From assembly GCA_030706145.1 (NCBI GenBank), contig JAUZPB010000021.1:1-48879 (forward strand): 48,879 nucleotides of DNA, written 5' to 3'. The notes under the pieces were generated by a model. It saw nothing but the letters and a program-made list of their open reading frames with translations. It did no database searches and was not told the origin of the DNA. The position numbers and the translations under genes were made by a program. Source of the stretch: Bacteroidota bacterium. Lineage in GTDB: Bacteria > Bacteroidota > Ignavibacteria > Ignavibacteriales > SURF-24. The first letter of the stretch is position 1, and each line of letters starts with the position of its first letter. This document shows, in pieces, positions 1 to 9,695 of the stretch.

Positions 1-855
1 AACAAGCTAAAATGGAAAGTGCTCGTCTCAGGTGTAAAGAATAATCTTAATTCAATCTTTTTTATAAATGATTCTACAGGCTTTAGTTGTGGTTCTGAAG
101 GGACTTTGTTATCTACAACTAATGGCGGAGTAGAATGGAAAAAGATTCCTTCACCATCAGAAAGCGAGCTAGTTAGTATCTATTTTAATAAACCAGAGAG
201 CGGGTTTTTAATAGATGAGTATTCAGTATTTAGGACTAGAGACCATGGTAAAAGCTGGGAAAAAGTAAAAGTAGATTGTGGTGGGAAAAAATTGTATAAA
301 GTTAAATTTATAGATAAATTAAATGGTTTCATAATTGGATCGAATGGACTAATATTAAAGACAATTGATGGAGGAGATTCCTGGCGTCAAATTGAAAGTG
401 GGACCAATAATCTTCTATGTGATATTGTTATGGACTCCAATAATGGGTACTGCGTAGGCTGGAGTGGTGAAATTATCAAGACCACAGATGCAGGAGAGCA
501 CTGGAAGAGGTTATCCCCTTTGACTACTAACTATCTTAGACGAATAAAATTTGCCGACAGGGAAAATGGATTTATTATTGGAGGAGGAGGTGAAATATTC
601 AAGACGACGGATGCAGGTGCGAACTGGGCTAAAGTAGAAAACAGCACTAGTTTCGGCCTTTATGATATGGAATATATTGATGAAAAGCTTTGTCTAATAG
701 TCGGCGGACAAGGTAAGGCTTTGCTCTCAACCGACAGAGGAAACAGTTGGAATGCTACGGAGACAAATAATTTTGCAAGGCTAAATGAGATTTTTGTTAC
801 TCCTCAAAATACTTTATTTGCAGTTGGTGCAAATGGAACTATAGTAAAATTATAG
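1..855 (+). CDS. YCF48/BNR-type beta-propeller protein, 5' end outside window
   Basis: The reading frame is open from base 1, so the true start lies upstream and at least 284 residues are visible. Seven repeats of about 40 residues are seen, each with a hydrophobic strand, a G-F/Y turn and an ending such as KTTDAGEHWKRL or STDRGNSWNAT. This is the signature of YCF48-like (photosystem II assembly factor-like) and BNR-type propellers. In non-photosynthetic Bacteroidota-type bacteria such propellers are usually secreted or surface proteins of unknown role, so no photosynthetic function is implied. No catalytic residues are visible. The missing N-terminus probably holds a signal peptide, which I cannot see. 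murA follows after 33 bases on the same strand. Confidence 0.75.
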   Translation, partial: NKLKWKVLVSGVKNNLNSIFFINDSTGFSCGSEGTLLSTTNGGVEWKKIPSPSESELVSIYFNKPESGFLIDEYSVFRTRDHGKSWEKVKVDCGGKKLYKVKFIDKLNGFIIGSNGLILKTIDGGDSWRQIESGTNNLLCDIVMDSNNGYCVGWSGEIIKTTDAGEHWKRLSPLTTNYLRRIKFADRENGFIIGGGGEIFKTTDAGANWAKVENSTSFGLYDMEYIDEKLCLIVGGQGKALLSTDRGNSWNATETNNFARLNEIFVTPQNTLFAVGANGTIVKL

Positions 856-888
856 CTATTGTATGAATAACAAAAAAAAGGAATAGAA

Positions 889-2157
889 TTGGATAAGTTT
901 GTAATAACAGGAGGAAATCCCTTAAAGGGAAACGTGCAGGTAAGTGGAGCAAAGAATGCCGCCCTGGCAATTATGCCTGCTACACTACTAAATTCAGGGG
1001 AAAACATTTTATATAATACTCCTGAAGTAAATGATGTCTATACGATGACAAAATTACTAAATAACCTTGGAGTTGAGAGTGAATTCAGCGATTTTGTATT
1101 AAAGCTGAATACATCGAATATAACAAGTCAGACGGCTCCATATGAACACGTAAAGAAAATGCGTGCATCTGTCTATGTTTTAGGTCCATTATTATCACGT
1201 TTTGGGTATGCAAAGGTTTCTCTTCCAGGTGGGTGTGCCTGGGGGCCGCGTCCTATTAACCTGCATCTGGAAGGAATGAAAAAGCTTGGAGCTGAAATCG
1301 AGCTGGATGAAGGTTATATAATTGCAAAGGCTAAGAAGCTGCACGGAACAAGAATTCACTTTGATGTTTCATCTGTAGGTGCAACAGGTAATGTTCTTAT
1401 GGCTGCCACGCTGGCCAAAGGGACTACAGTAATTTCCAATGCAGCAGTTGAGCCTGAAATTACTCTCTTAGCAGAGTACCTTATAAAAATGGGTGCTAAA
1501 ATTAATGGATTAAATACATCTGTCCTTGAGATTGAAGGAGTAGATGAACTTCGCAGTGAAAACGTTACAAATATTCCAGATAGAATAGAAGCCGGTACAT
1601 TGCTGATTGCCGCTGCAATGACATATGGTAAGATCACACTTGAGAATGTTGAGCCAAAACACATAGATGCTGTGCTTGGAAAGCTTGAAGATAGTGGTGT
1701 TAAGCTTATTGTTCAGGATAAATCTATAGAAGTCAGCTTTGAAAATGGCAACTTTATTAAGCCAGTTGATGTACAAACATCTATATATCCTGGATTTCCA
1801 ACAGATATGCAGGCTCAGTGGACTGCATATATGTGTCTTGCAGAAGGAACCTCAATGGTAACAGATACTATTTATCTTGACAGGTTTAAGCATGTACCTG
1901 AATTAAATAGATTGGGTGCTGATATTGAGACCAGAGAAAACAGTGTAATAATTAAAGGTGTAAAAAAGCTAAAAGGTGCAAAGGTCATGTCTACTGACCT
2001 TCGGGCAAGCGCATCGTTAGTCCTTGCCGGACTAGCAGCTCACGGCACTACAGAAGTGCTAAGGATCTATCATTTAGATCGTGGCTATCAGAGGATCGAA
2101 GAAAAACTAATTAACTTAGGAGCACAGATAGAAAGAGTTGCAGGTGCCGAATTTTAA
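889..2157 (+). CDS. murA: UDP-N-acetylglucosamine 1-carboxyvinyltransferase
   Basis: First committed step of peptidoglycan synthesis in the cytoplasm: transfer of enolpyruvate from PEP to UDP-GlcNAc. The 422-residue length is normal for MurA. The N-terminus reads GGNPLKGNVQVSGAKNAAL with the conserved Lys22-Asn23. The PGGCAWGPRPINLH loop places the PEP-reactive cysteine at Cys116, so this is the Cys-type enzyme normally sensitive to fosfomycin, not the Asp variant. The start is TTG: the conserved N-terminus begins right there, the next Met is residue 29, and AGGA at 879-882 sits 6 bases upstream. The stop overlaps the start of the next gene by about 20 bases, suggesting coupled translation. 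Confidence 0.97.
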   Translation: MDKFVITGGNPLKGNVQVSGAKNAALAIMPATLLNSGENILYNTPEVNDVYTMTKLLNNLGVESEFSDFVLKLNTSNITSQTAPYEHVKKMRASVYVLGPLLSRFGYAKVSLPGGCAWGPRPINLHLEGMKKLGAEIELDEGYIIAKAKKLHGTRIHFDVSSVGATGNVLMAATLAKGTTVISNAAVEPEITLLAEYLIKMGAKINGLNTSVLEIEGVDELRSENVTNIPDRIEAGTLLIAAAMTYGKITLENVEPKHIDAVLGKLEDSGVKLIVQDKSIEVSFENGNFIKPVDVQTSIYPGFPTDMQAQWTAYMCLAEGTSMVTDTIYLDRFKHVPELNRLGADIETRENSVIIKGVKKLKGAKVMSTDLRASASLVLAGLAAHGTTEVLRIYHLDRGYQRIEEKLINLGAQIERVAGAEF

Positions 2158-4411
2158 CATCCGGGATTTACTTAGGTTTAAGCCGAAATGGGATTTTTTT
2201 ATTACAGCACTGATCTTGCTTTTTGCTGTAGATATTATCTTATTGAATTTTCCATTAACCAATATCCTGGGGTATGAGTATTCTGCATCAAATGCAATAA
2301 TAATAACGCTCCTTAGTGGTTTTTATGCAATACATCTTTTAAAAAAAGATATCTTCCTTCTGGGAAAGGAAGATATCTTAAGTTTTTTAGGGCAGATCCT
2401 TCGGGCAAATATTTATTTTCAAGTTTTGCCATTTTTGCTCTCTTTTGTAGCTGCAATTTTTGTCCGTAATTGCTCATTCCTGCATGGTATTTTGTTTTAT
2501 ATAGTTCTGACGCTGCCGGCTTCTATAATTGGTACCTCATTGGCTTTAGCAGCATATTTTTTGATCCCCAAATTCCCGAGAATTGTATTTTCTGTTTTGT
2601 TTTTGATAATACTATTCTCACCAATCTTTGAGATATATTTTAATCCTCAAATTTACTTCTTCAATTCAATCATAGGATATTATCCTGGAACCATTTATGA
2701 TGAATCTCTTAGTGTCAGTTTTAAGCTAGTTATTTATAGGTTATTGAATCTCTTGTTTTTTTGCTCAATTGGTCTTTGGGCTCTAAGGTCTATTTCATCT
2801 CGAAAACAGTTCTCATTAAGAAATGTTCTCCTTTTTGCAGGAGTAATTGTTGTAGTATCGGGAATTTTTGTTTCATTGGAAAGTCCTTTAGGTTATGCAA
2901 CGACTGAGTCGAGAATGAAATCTGAGCTTTCAGGGAATTTGGAGACTGATCACTTTTCGATATATTTTGACAAGAAGATTGGAAGGACTTATGTTGAAAA
3001 TCTTGCTTTACTTCATGAATACTACTACCAGGAAGTAGTCCATTATTTAAATGCAGAGCCCAAAGGAAAGATCACTTCTTTTTTATTTCTAAATTCAGCA
3101 CAAAAGAAAGAATTGCTTGGTTCAGCTGAGGCTGATGTTGCAATGCCCTGGAAATATCAGATCTTCATTAATTTTGATAATTATGACGAAACACTAAAGC
3201 ATGAGATTGCACATTGTGTATCGGCAAGTTTTGGTGTGACTCCATTTAGAATATCTTCAGGCTTCAATCCTGCACTCCTGGAGGGGATTGCAACTGCTGC
3301 TGATAACAGGTATAACTATAATACAATTGATTATATGGCATCATTAGCCTACAATAATGGATATCGTTTCCCAATCGAGACCCTCTTTCAAAGCTTGAAC
3401 TTTTTCGGTCAAACTTCATCTTTATCTTATATTTATGCCGGTTCATTTATTAAGTTCCTTATTGAAAGATATGGTATCGAAAGATTTAAGAGAATTTATC
3501 GGGGGGAAGCTTATGCTTCAGTATACGATAAGTCATTAAGTGATCTGGGAAGAGAATATTATTATTACATCGGAGGGCAAAACCTAGCCCTAAACAGAAA
3601 AGATGAAGCAAATTTCTACTATGGCAGACCAACTATTTTTAAGAAGGTCTGTGCAAGATATATGGCAAAGAAAGTTGAAGATGGCTGGCAATTGTACAAT
3701 AGTGGAGATTACAATAAGTCAAAAGAATTGTTTGAATACCTTCTGAATTATTCTGATTCCTACCAGCCTCTTTTAGGGTATATCTATAGTTTAAGAAAGT
3801 TAAACGACGCCGCTATGGCATTGGCCATATTAAATCAGCGCAAAGAGAATTTTAGAAACTCATCTTATTATTACAATCTGGAATTGTTAGAAGGTGATCT
3901 CTCGGTTACAAATAAGGAATTTCAATCAGCTGGTGATATCTACAGGCAACTGATAACGCAGAGTCCTTCAATAGAATACCACTGTCTTTCTTCTTTAAGG
4001 GAAAGAATTGTTAATGATACTTCTTTAATTTCGCGTTATATTAACGGTAGTGAATATGACAAGTATTCTCTTTTGAAAAAATTGAATTCAGATTCTGTTT
4101 TTACAGCCTCTATTCCAGCTATGATCAATCTATCTGAAAAGCTTAATGAGAACTATCAGGATTTTGTTAATTTTATTAAGAACCGGCTTTCTGCGTATAG
4201 TTTAACCAGCAGTTATGCAGCGCTCAAAATGTCAAAATATGCCTTAAAGAAGAGGGATTTTGAAAATGCTCGCATTTTTGCTTTGACAGCCTTGAATTTT
4301 CAGCAAAATAAGGATTTTACTGAAATGCTAAATGAGAACCTGAAGCAAGTAAATTGGTTTCTTTATTCATCAGATGTAATACGCCTTAATTTCAAATGGA
4401 ATAGCTACTAA
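2138..4411 (+). CDS. Polytopic membrane protein with HEIAH (peptidase MA-like) domain and C-terminal helical repeats
   Basis: A 757-residue protein of unknown specific function. About seven hydrophobic segments fill residues 17-247. A soluble domain follows with HEIAH (His355, Glu356, His359) and LLEGIATAAD, where Glu382 is 23 residues after the second His. That spacing fits a gluzincin zinc metallopeptidase resembling the peptidase MA-like families. Residues from about 500 on look like TPR-type helical repeats (for example DGWQLYNSGDYNKSKELFEYLL). The catalytic domain probably lies on the periplasmic side, but topology is inferred. The start is TTG at 2138 or GTG at 2144; both lie inside the end of murA, so co-expression with a cell-wall gene is likely. 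I do not know its substrate. Confidence 0.8.
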   Translation: MQVPNFNIRDLLRFKPKWDFFITALILLFAVDIILLNFPLTNILGYEYSASNAIIITLLSGFYAIHLLKKDIFLLGKEDILSFLGQILRANIYFQVLPFLLSFVAAIFVRNCSFLHGILFYIVLTLPASIIGTSLALAAYFLIPKFPRIVFSVLFLIILFSPIFEIYFNPQIYFFNSIIGYYPGTIYDESLSVSFKLVIYRLLNLLFFCSIGLWALRSISSRKQFSLRNVLLFAGVIVVVSGIFVSLESPLGYATTESRMKSELSGNLETDHFSIYFDKKIGRTYVENLALLHEYYYQEVVHYLNAEPKGKITSFLFLNSAQKKELLGSAEADVAMPWKYQIFINFDNYDETLKHEIAHCVSASFGVTPFRISSGFNPALLEGIATAADNRYNYNTIDYMASLAYNNGYRFPIETLFQSLNFFGQTSSLSYIYAGSFIKFLIERYGIERFKRIYRGEAYASVYDKSLSDLGREYYYYIGGQNLALNRKDEANFYYGRPTIFKKVCARYMAKKVEDGWQLYNSGDYNKSKELFEYLLNYSDSYQPLLGYIYSLRKLNDAAMALAILNQRKENFRNSSYYYNLELLEGDLSVTNKEFQSAGDIYRQLITQSPSIEYHCLSSLRERIVNDTSLISRYINGSEYDKYSLLKKLNSDSVFTASIPAMINLSEKLNENYQDFVNFIKNRLSAYSLTSSYAALKMSKYALKKRDFENARIFALTALNFQQNKDFTEMLNENLKQVNWFLYSSDVIRLNFKWNSY

Positions 4412-4522
4412 TTTTGTCATATTTGTTTTATCTTAGAATATCTTTTATTGAATAATTCCCGGGCAATTTTTTAGTCCAGGAAAACGTTATTTTATTATCA
4501 TTATATACTTTAGGGATTTTTA

Positions 4523-5968
4523 TTGGATTTTGAAAAAAGTTTTACAGAAATAGACTTCAAAGAGCATTTGTTTTCAAATAAAGTTTTTCAAATAGCTTCG
4601 CAAGTAGCGGAGAAGACAAATGTAAAGTTGTTTTTAATTGGTGGTTTTGTTCGCGATATAGTTTTAGACAGAGAGAGGGATGATGCAGATTTTCTGGTAA
4701 TTGGAAATGGGCCGGAATTTGCCTCAGCTTTAGCAAAAGAACTAGATGTAAAGAGTATATCTATTTTCAGGAATTTTGGGACAGCTCATTTTAAGTATGA
4801 AAATATGGATCTGGAGTTTGTTGGAGCCAGGAAGGAATCTTACAAACGTAATAGCAGGAAACCTATTGTAGAGGATGGCAGTTTTGAAGATGATATCAGC
4901 AGAAGGGATTTTACTATAAATACGCTTGCTGTATCTGTAAACAAAGAGGATTTTGGGAGACTTATTGATACCTATAATGGGATAGAAGATATAAAGAATA
5001 AGATTATCCGAACTCCTGTTGATCCGCTAATTACATTTGATGATGATCCTTTAAGGATAATGCGGGCTATAAGGTTTGCCTCACAGCTTAATTTTAATCT
5101 GGATGATAAAATAAAGAAAGCTGCTGAAGAGCTAAGGGATAGATTGGGGATAATATCTAAAGAAAGGATTACAGATGAATTCTTGAAAATACTTTCTTCT
5201 GCAAAACCCTCTGTTGGCTTAAGGCTACTTCAAGAAACAGGTGTAATGCAAACAATTCTACCGGAGGTTGCAAATCTTTCGGGAGTTGAACAGAGAAAAG
5301 ATTTTCACCATAAAGATGTATTCATTCATACCTGTATGGTGGTTGATAATATTTCGGAAAACACAGATAAAATCTGGCTAAGATTTGCAGCTCTTATGCA
5401 CGATATTGCAAAACCACAGACAAAGAGATTTATTGAAGGAATAGGCTGGACATTTCACGGACACGAAGAGATTGGGGCAAGAATGATGGATGAGATATTC
5501 GAAAGGATGAGATTGCCATTGACAAATCTGGAATATGTCAAAAAGATGATAAGGCTTCATTTAAGGCCGATTGCCCTTGTAGATGAAGAGGTAACAGACA
5601 GTGCAATAAGAAGACTTATAGTTGCAGCCGGAGAAGATCTGGAGGATCTTATTACGCTGTGCAGAGCAGATATTACGAGTAAAAACATACAAAAAGTCTC
5701 CAAGTATCTGGCTAATTACGAAAAAGTAATGGCAAAAGTCAGGGAAGTTGAAGAAAAAGATAGATTAAGAGCTTTTCAGTCACCTGTTAGAGGTGAAGAC
5801 ATAATGAAGATTTGCAATATCCCTCCCTCAAAAAAAGTTGGAGAGATCAAAAAAGCAATAGAAGATGCCATTTTAGATGGGAAGATTGGCAATAACTACG
5901 AAGAGGCATATGATTATTTGTTAAAGATAAAAGATGAATTTGTGAAAAGTCAAAATGTTACTAATTAA
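4523..5968 (+). CDS. cca: CCA tRNA nucleotidyltransferase / poly(A) polymerase family with HD domain
   Basis: Adds or repairs the 3' CCA end of tRNAs. The class II nucleotidyltransferase head is clear: GGFVRD at residues 40-45, metal-binding DDADF (Asp54, Asp56), then RRDFTINTLAV and DPLRIMRAIRFASQL. A C-terminal HD domain carries LMHDIAKP and a HLRP segment. At 481 residues it matches the long HD-containing bacterial form. Sequence alone cannot separate a full CCA-adding enzyme from an A-adding enzyme or poly(A) polymerase. The tRNA-Pro in this window lacks an encoded CCA, so such an activity is needed. The start is TTG with AGGG at 4512-4515; no ATG precedes the catalytic motif. Confidence 0.9.
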   Translation: MDFEKSFTEIDFKEHLFSNKVFQIASQVAEKTNVKLFLIGGFVRDIVLDRERDDADFLVIGNGPEFASALAKELDVKSISIFRNFGTAHFKYENMDLEFVGARKESYKRNSRKPIVEDGSFEDDISRRDFTINTLAVSVNKEDFGRLIDTYNGIEDIKNKIIRTPVDPLITFDDDPLRIMRAIRFASQLNFNLDDKIKKAAEELRDRLGIISKERITDEFLKILSSAKPSVGLRLLQETGVMQTILPEVANLSGVEQRKDFHHKDVFIHTCMVVDNISENTDKIWLRFAALMHDIAKPQTKRFIEGIGWTFHGHEEIGARMMDEIFERMRLPLTNLEYVKKMIRLHLRPIALVDEEVTDSAIRRLIVAAGEDLEDLITLCRADITSKNIQKVSKYLANYEKVMAKVREVEEKDRLRAFQSPVRGEDIMKICNIPPSKKVGEIKKAIEDAILDGKIGNNYEEAYDYLLKIKDEFVKSQNVTN

Positions 5969-6280
5969 GCTATTAACCATTTGACAAATAGTCACGGAAT
6001 TTTCTCTGATCCATTTCATTAGGCTATGTTAATAAATAATATTTGAAAAATTATTAAACCCGCAGCATAAAAAAGTTATCTAAATATAAATTACCTGTAT
6101 AATACCTTAAAAATAATACTGTTTTCTGGAATTTTTTTGACCAAAGCAAAAATCTGCATTATTTGGGAAAAATTTTAATTTGTCTTGTAACTTTTCCACA
6201 AAGCGATACGTCAAAAGTTTTAGAAAATCAAAATAATAAGTGATTTTATAATTTTGATTATATATCTAAAGGAGAAAAGA
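5969..6280. other. AT-rich intergenic region before the MacAB-like efflux locus
   Basis: 312 bases with no credible gene on either strand. It holds a candidate promoter (listed separately) and ends in a strong ribosome-binding site, AAAGGAG at 6268-6274, six bases before the ATG at 6281. I saw no clear terminator hairpin for cca. Confidence 0.6.
6137..6165 (+). promoter_or_regulatory. Candidate promoter for the TolC/MacA/MacB-like operon
   Basis: TTGACC at 6137-6142, a 17-base spacer and TATTTG at 6160-6165 lie about 115 bases before the tolC-like start. The -35 is good and the -10 is weak by the sigma-70 consensus. Assigned on pattern and position only. Confidence 0.35.
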
Positions 6281-7627
6281 ATGCGTTGTTATTTAACACT
6301 TGCTGTCTTATTGGCATTGTCATTAAATGCATGGGCACAAAAAACTATTACACTGGATCAGGCAATTAAGACTGCTTTACAGAAAAATACTACTTTACAA
6401 AAAACTGAATATTCGGTTGTTTCTAATCAAGCAACACTGAAGAGCTCTTATGGTGGACTGCTGCCTAACCTAAGTGTAGGTGGTGGATGGCAGTGGGCAA
6501 GGATTTCAGGAAAAGGGGGATCGTATATTAATAATGGTATACTTTCCGTAATTCCATCCTCAAGCGATAGCCGTTCATTTAACCTTGGAGCTGAATTGAG
6601 CTGGACACTTTTTGATGGACTTGCAAGTTTTTCAAAGGTATCTCAAAGCCGGAATGATCTGGAAGCTGCAAGACAGTCTCTGGCAAGAGTCAGACAGGAT
6701 ATTGTTTTTAACACTACATCTACATATTATGATGTATTAAATGCAAAACAGCTTGTAAAGGTTAGAGAAGATGATTTGGAATATAATCAGAAGAACCTGG
6801 AAATAATTACAGAAAGAAATAAGCTGGGTGCAGTAACTTTAGCAGACGTTTATGCACAACAGGTAAATGTAGGTAATGCTGAACTCGCACTTATTCAGGC
6901 GAAAAATAGTTATGAAACTCTAAAGAGCCAGTTTTTGAATTATCTTGGGTTGGATGTTTTAGAAGAGATAGACTTGAACGATACTATTGAAAATGATACC
7001 TTGAAGATAATAGATGCTCAAAAGCTATTAAATGAGTCAAGTAATTTAAGTCAGCTTGTAAGTCAAGCTTTTGTAAACCGTGCAGATTATAAGAGTGCAC
7101 AATACCAGTTGCAAAGTGCAAACAATGGAATTGATATAGCAAAAAGCGCATATCTTCCTAATTTAAGTTTTTCAAATTCTTATAGTACGAAAGCTGATGC
7201 AATAGATAACCTAAATGATAGCCGTACATACCAGGCAGGGTTGAATCTTAATATCCCGATTTTCACAGGGTGGTCGACCGAAAGAAATGTTGAAGTTGCA
7301 AAGGTAAATGCTCAGACACAAGAAGTAGTCTTGACAGAGATGGAAAGACAAATAAAAATGGATATAAAGAAGACATATCTTGATTTTCAGGCAGCACAGA
7401 AGCAGCTGGAAGTAAGCAGTAAAAACGTTCAGTCGGCTCAGCAGAACCGTCAGATAGAGCAAGAAAAATACAATCTTGGTTCAGGAACACTGGTTAATTT
7501 GCTCTTAGCAACTTCAAACTATACACAAGCATTATCAAGTTATATAAACACCAAGTTCCAGTTTTATAAAATGAGATCACAGCTTGAGTATTACTTAGGA
7601 ATTCTTGATTACAACAAATTTGAATAA
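6281..7627 (+). CDS. TolC-family outer-membrane efflux channel (MacAB-type locus)
   Basis: Outer-membrane and periplasmic exit duct of a tripartite exporter. The start at 6281 (448 residues) is preferred over an upstream in-frame ATG at 6254 because it follows AAAGGAG and begins with a signal peptide, MRCYLTLAVLLALSLNAWAQ. The mature part shows the TolC two-fold repeat: LDQAIKTALQKN near the N-terminus, long heptad-rich helices, and a second copy starting around QLVSQAFVNRADYKSAQYQL. The ending EYYLGILDYNKF is typical. It is followed after 19 bases by an adaptor gene and then ATPase and permeases, so it is very likely the channel for that system. Substrate unknown. Confidence 0.9.
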   Translation: MRCYLTLAVLLALSLNAWAQKTITLDQAIKTALQKNTTLQKTEYSVVSNQATLKSSYGGLLPNLSVGGGWQWARISGKGGSYINNGILSVIPSSSDSRSFNLGAELSWTLFDGLASFSKVSQSRNDLEAARQSLARVRQDIVFNTTSTYYDVLNAKQLVKVREDDLEYNQKNLEIITERNKLGAVTLADVYAQQVNVGNAELALIQAKNSYETLKSQFLNYLGLDVLEEIDLNDTIENDTLKIIDAQKLLNESSNLSQLVSQAFVNRADYKSAQYQLQSANNGIDIAKSAYLPNLSFSNSYSTKADAIDNLNDSRTYQAGLNLNIPIFTGWSTERNVEVAKVNAQTQEVVLTEMERQIKMDIKKTYLDFQAAQKQLEVSSKNVQSAQQNRQIEQEKYNLGSGTLVNLLLATSNYTQALSSYINTKFQFYKMRSQLEYYLGILDYNKFE

Positions 7628-7646
7628 ATAGCAGGGAGAATCACCA

Positions 7647-8954
7647 ATGGCAAATGGAAACAAAAAGAAAACAAAGAAGAAAATATTCATTTTCACCGGA
7701 GCTGGACTTGTACTAGCAATACTGGGCCTGCTGGTAGTCTTCAGTGGCAATAAAGAACAAATAACATCTGTACAAACTGAGACTGTTCAGAGGCGCAATA
7801 TCACACAAAAAGTGTCGGCAACCGGAAAGATTAATCCGGAATATAAGGTTGTTATTACTCCTGAAGTAACAGGTGAAATTGTTGAACTCCCTGTAAAGGA
7901 AGGAGATGTAGTAAAAAAAGGACAGCTTCTTATAAAGATTAAACCTGATAGTTATATAGCAGCCAGGGATCGTGCTGAAGCAAATCTTGAATCAGTAAAG
8001 GCTGGTTTAGCAAGAAGTAAAGCCGTTTTAGATAAGGTTAAATCCGAATATGAAAGAGCTCAAGGCTTATATAATAAGAAGCTTACCAGCGATGCTGAAT
8101 TAGAACAGGCAAAATCAAATTACTTGTCAAGTAAAAGTGACTATGAGAGCCAGGTTGCAACAGTACAGCAGTTCAAAGCAGCCTTAAAAGAAGCAAATGA
8201 AAGTCTGTACAAAACCACAATTTATTCTCCAATGAATGGAACTATAAGCCAGTTAAATGTTGAGCTTGGTGAGAGGGTATTAGGAAGCGGATTCAGTCAG
8301 GGTACAAACATTATGACAGTTGCTGATCTATCACAGATGGAGGCAGATGTTGAAGTCGATGAAAATGATGTTGTGTTAATTTCAGTTGGTGACACAGCAA
8401 AAATTGAAGTAGATGCTTTTCCAAATAGAGAGTTCAAAGGTGTTGTTTACCAAATAGGGAACAGTGCAAAAACTACAGCCGAGGGAACACAGCAGGAAGT
8501 AGTAAACTTTGAGATAAAAATCAGGATCAGCGATCCAGAAAAAGCAATAAGACCGGGTATGTCATGTAATGCAGATATTTTGACAGAGACAAGAAACAAT
8601 GTACTTTCTGTTCCAATACAGAGTGTTACAGCAAGAGGCAATATGCAGCAAGCTCCAGCAGGAGGTAAAGAAGGTGGTGAGGAAGGCGTAACTCAGGTAA
8701 AGAATGAAGTAAAAAAAGATAAAAAGCCAAAAGAAGTCGTTTTTCTTGCAGAGAATAATAAGGCAAAAATGAAAGAGGTCAAGACAGGTATTAGTGATGA
8801 TAATTATATTGAAGTAATAAGCGGGTTAGGCGAAGGTGCAAAGGTTATTAGTGGTCCATATCGCGCAATTTCAAGAGAGCTTAATGATAATGCAAATATC
8901 AGGCTTGATAGCGGTAAAAAAGGGACAAAAGAAAACGACAAACAGGATAAGTAA
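7647..8954 (+). CDS. MacA/HlyD-type periplasmic adaptor (membrane fusion protein)
   Basis: Links the inner-membrane transporter to the TolC channel. The 435-residue protein starts with a Lys-rich tail and a single membrane anchor (IFIFTGAGLVLAILGLLVVF). A lipoyl-like half motif follows (GEIVELPVKEGDVVKKGQLL), then a coiled-coil hairpin at about residues 105-185, the second lipoyl half (YSPMNGTISQLNVELGERV) and a beta-barrel/membrane-proximal region. A charged insert near residues 333-368, rich in Gly, Glu and Lys, is unusual and probably flexible. It starts at ATG 7647 after AGGGAG in the short gap behind tolC. The ATPase gene follows after 12 bases. Confidence 0.9.
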   Translation: MANGNKKKTKKKIFIFTGAGLVLAILGLLVVFSGNKEQITSVQTETVQRRNITQKVSATGKINPEYKVVITPEVTGEIVELPVKEGDVVKKGQLLIKIKPDSYIAARDRAEANLESVKAGLARSKAVLDKVKSEYERAQGLYNKKLTSDAELEQAKSNYLSSKSDYESQVATVQQFKAALKEANESLYKTTIYSPMNGTISQLNVELGERVLGSGFSQGTNIMTVADLSQMEADVEVDENDVVLISVGDTAKIEVDAFPNREFKGVVYQIGNSAKTTAEGTQQEVVNFEIKIRISDPEKAIRPGMSCNADILTETRNNVLSVPIQSVTARGNMQQAPAGGKEGGEEGVTQVKNEVKKDKKPKEVVFLAENNKAKMKEVKTGISDDNYIEVISGLGEGAKVISGPYRAISRELNDNANIRLDSGKKGTKENDKQDK

Positions 8955-8966
8955 TACGGAAAAAAC

Positions 8967-9695
8967 ATGAATATAATTAACATAGAACACATAGCAAAAA
9001 TTTATCAGGTAGGAACTGAAGAAGTACATGCTTTAAGGGATGTATCAATCAGGATAAATAAAAATGAATACGTTGCAATAATGGGTCCCTCGGGCTCAGG
9101 AAAATCTACACTGATGAATATGTTAGGATGCCTGGATACACCTACCAGTGGCAAGTATGAGTTCAAGGGAATAAGTGTTAGTCAGATGAGTGATAATGAT
9201 TTGGCAAAGGTCAGGAACAAGGAAATTGGCTTTGTTTTTCAGACGTTTAACCTTCTTCCCAGATCTGATGCGCTGCATAATGTTGAACTTCCTTTGATCT
9301 ATGCAGGCGTCCCATCGGCAGAAAGAAAGGAAAGAGCAAAAGAAGCATTGCTAAATGTTGGACTTGGTGATAGGATTCATCACAAGCCAAATGAATTGTC
9401 AGGTGGGCAGAGACAAAGAGTAGCTATAGCACGCGCTTTAGTTACTAAACCTGCAATAATTTTGGCAGATGAACCTACTGGGAACCTGGATTCAAAAACA
9501 GGTGAAGATATTATGACCCTTTTTAATGATATCTATACGCAGGGTAATACGATAATTCTGGTAACTCACGAGGAATATATAGCTGAGCACGCTGCAAGGA
9601 TAGTCAGAATAAAAGACGGTCTGGTAGAAAGAGATGAGACGGTAGAAAACAGGTACATTCCAAATGGGAAAAAAATATTCACAAGCCAAAGTTAA
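8967..9695 (+). CDS. ABC transporter ATP-binding protein, MacB/LolD type
   Basis: Cytoplasmic ATPase that powers the adjacent FtsX-type permeases. All ABC motifs are present in 242 residues: Walker [11 protein letters not shown]-loop VFQTFNLLP, signature [15 protein letters not shown], Walker [13 protein letters not shown] and the switch His in VTHEE. In the classical MacB this domain is fused to the permease; here it is a separate protein, as in LolD or FtsE. It is the only ATPase gene in the locus, while four permease genes follow, so it probably serves more than one permease pair. Its stop codon falls inside a 12-bp tandem repeat. Confidence 0.95.
   Translation: MNIINIEHIAKIYQVGTEEVHALRDVSIRINKNEYVAIMGPSGSGKSTLMNMLGCLDTPTSGKYEFKGISVSQMSDNDLAKVRNKEIGFVFQTFNLLPRSDALHNVELPLIYAGVPSAERKERAKEALLNVGLGDRIHHKPNELSGGQRQRVAIARALVTKPAIILADEPTGNLDSKTGEDIMTLFNDIYTQGNTIILVTHEEYIAEHAARIVRIKDGLVERDETVENRYIPNGKKIFTSQS

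Noticed and set aside
1-855. Photosynthesis gene (ycf48/HCF136)
   Set aside because: The repeats match the family, but no other photosynthesis gene is present in the window and such propellers are common in non-phototrophs.
6254-6280. Upstream in-frame ATG for the first tolC-like gene
   Set aside because: It would place nine residues before the signal peptide and ignore the strong AAAGGAG site that fits ATG 6281.
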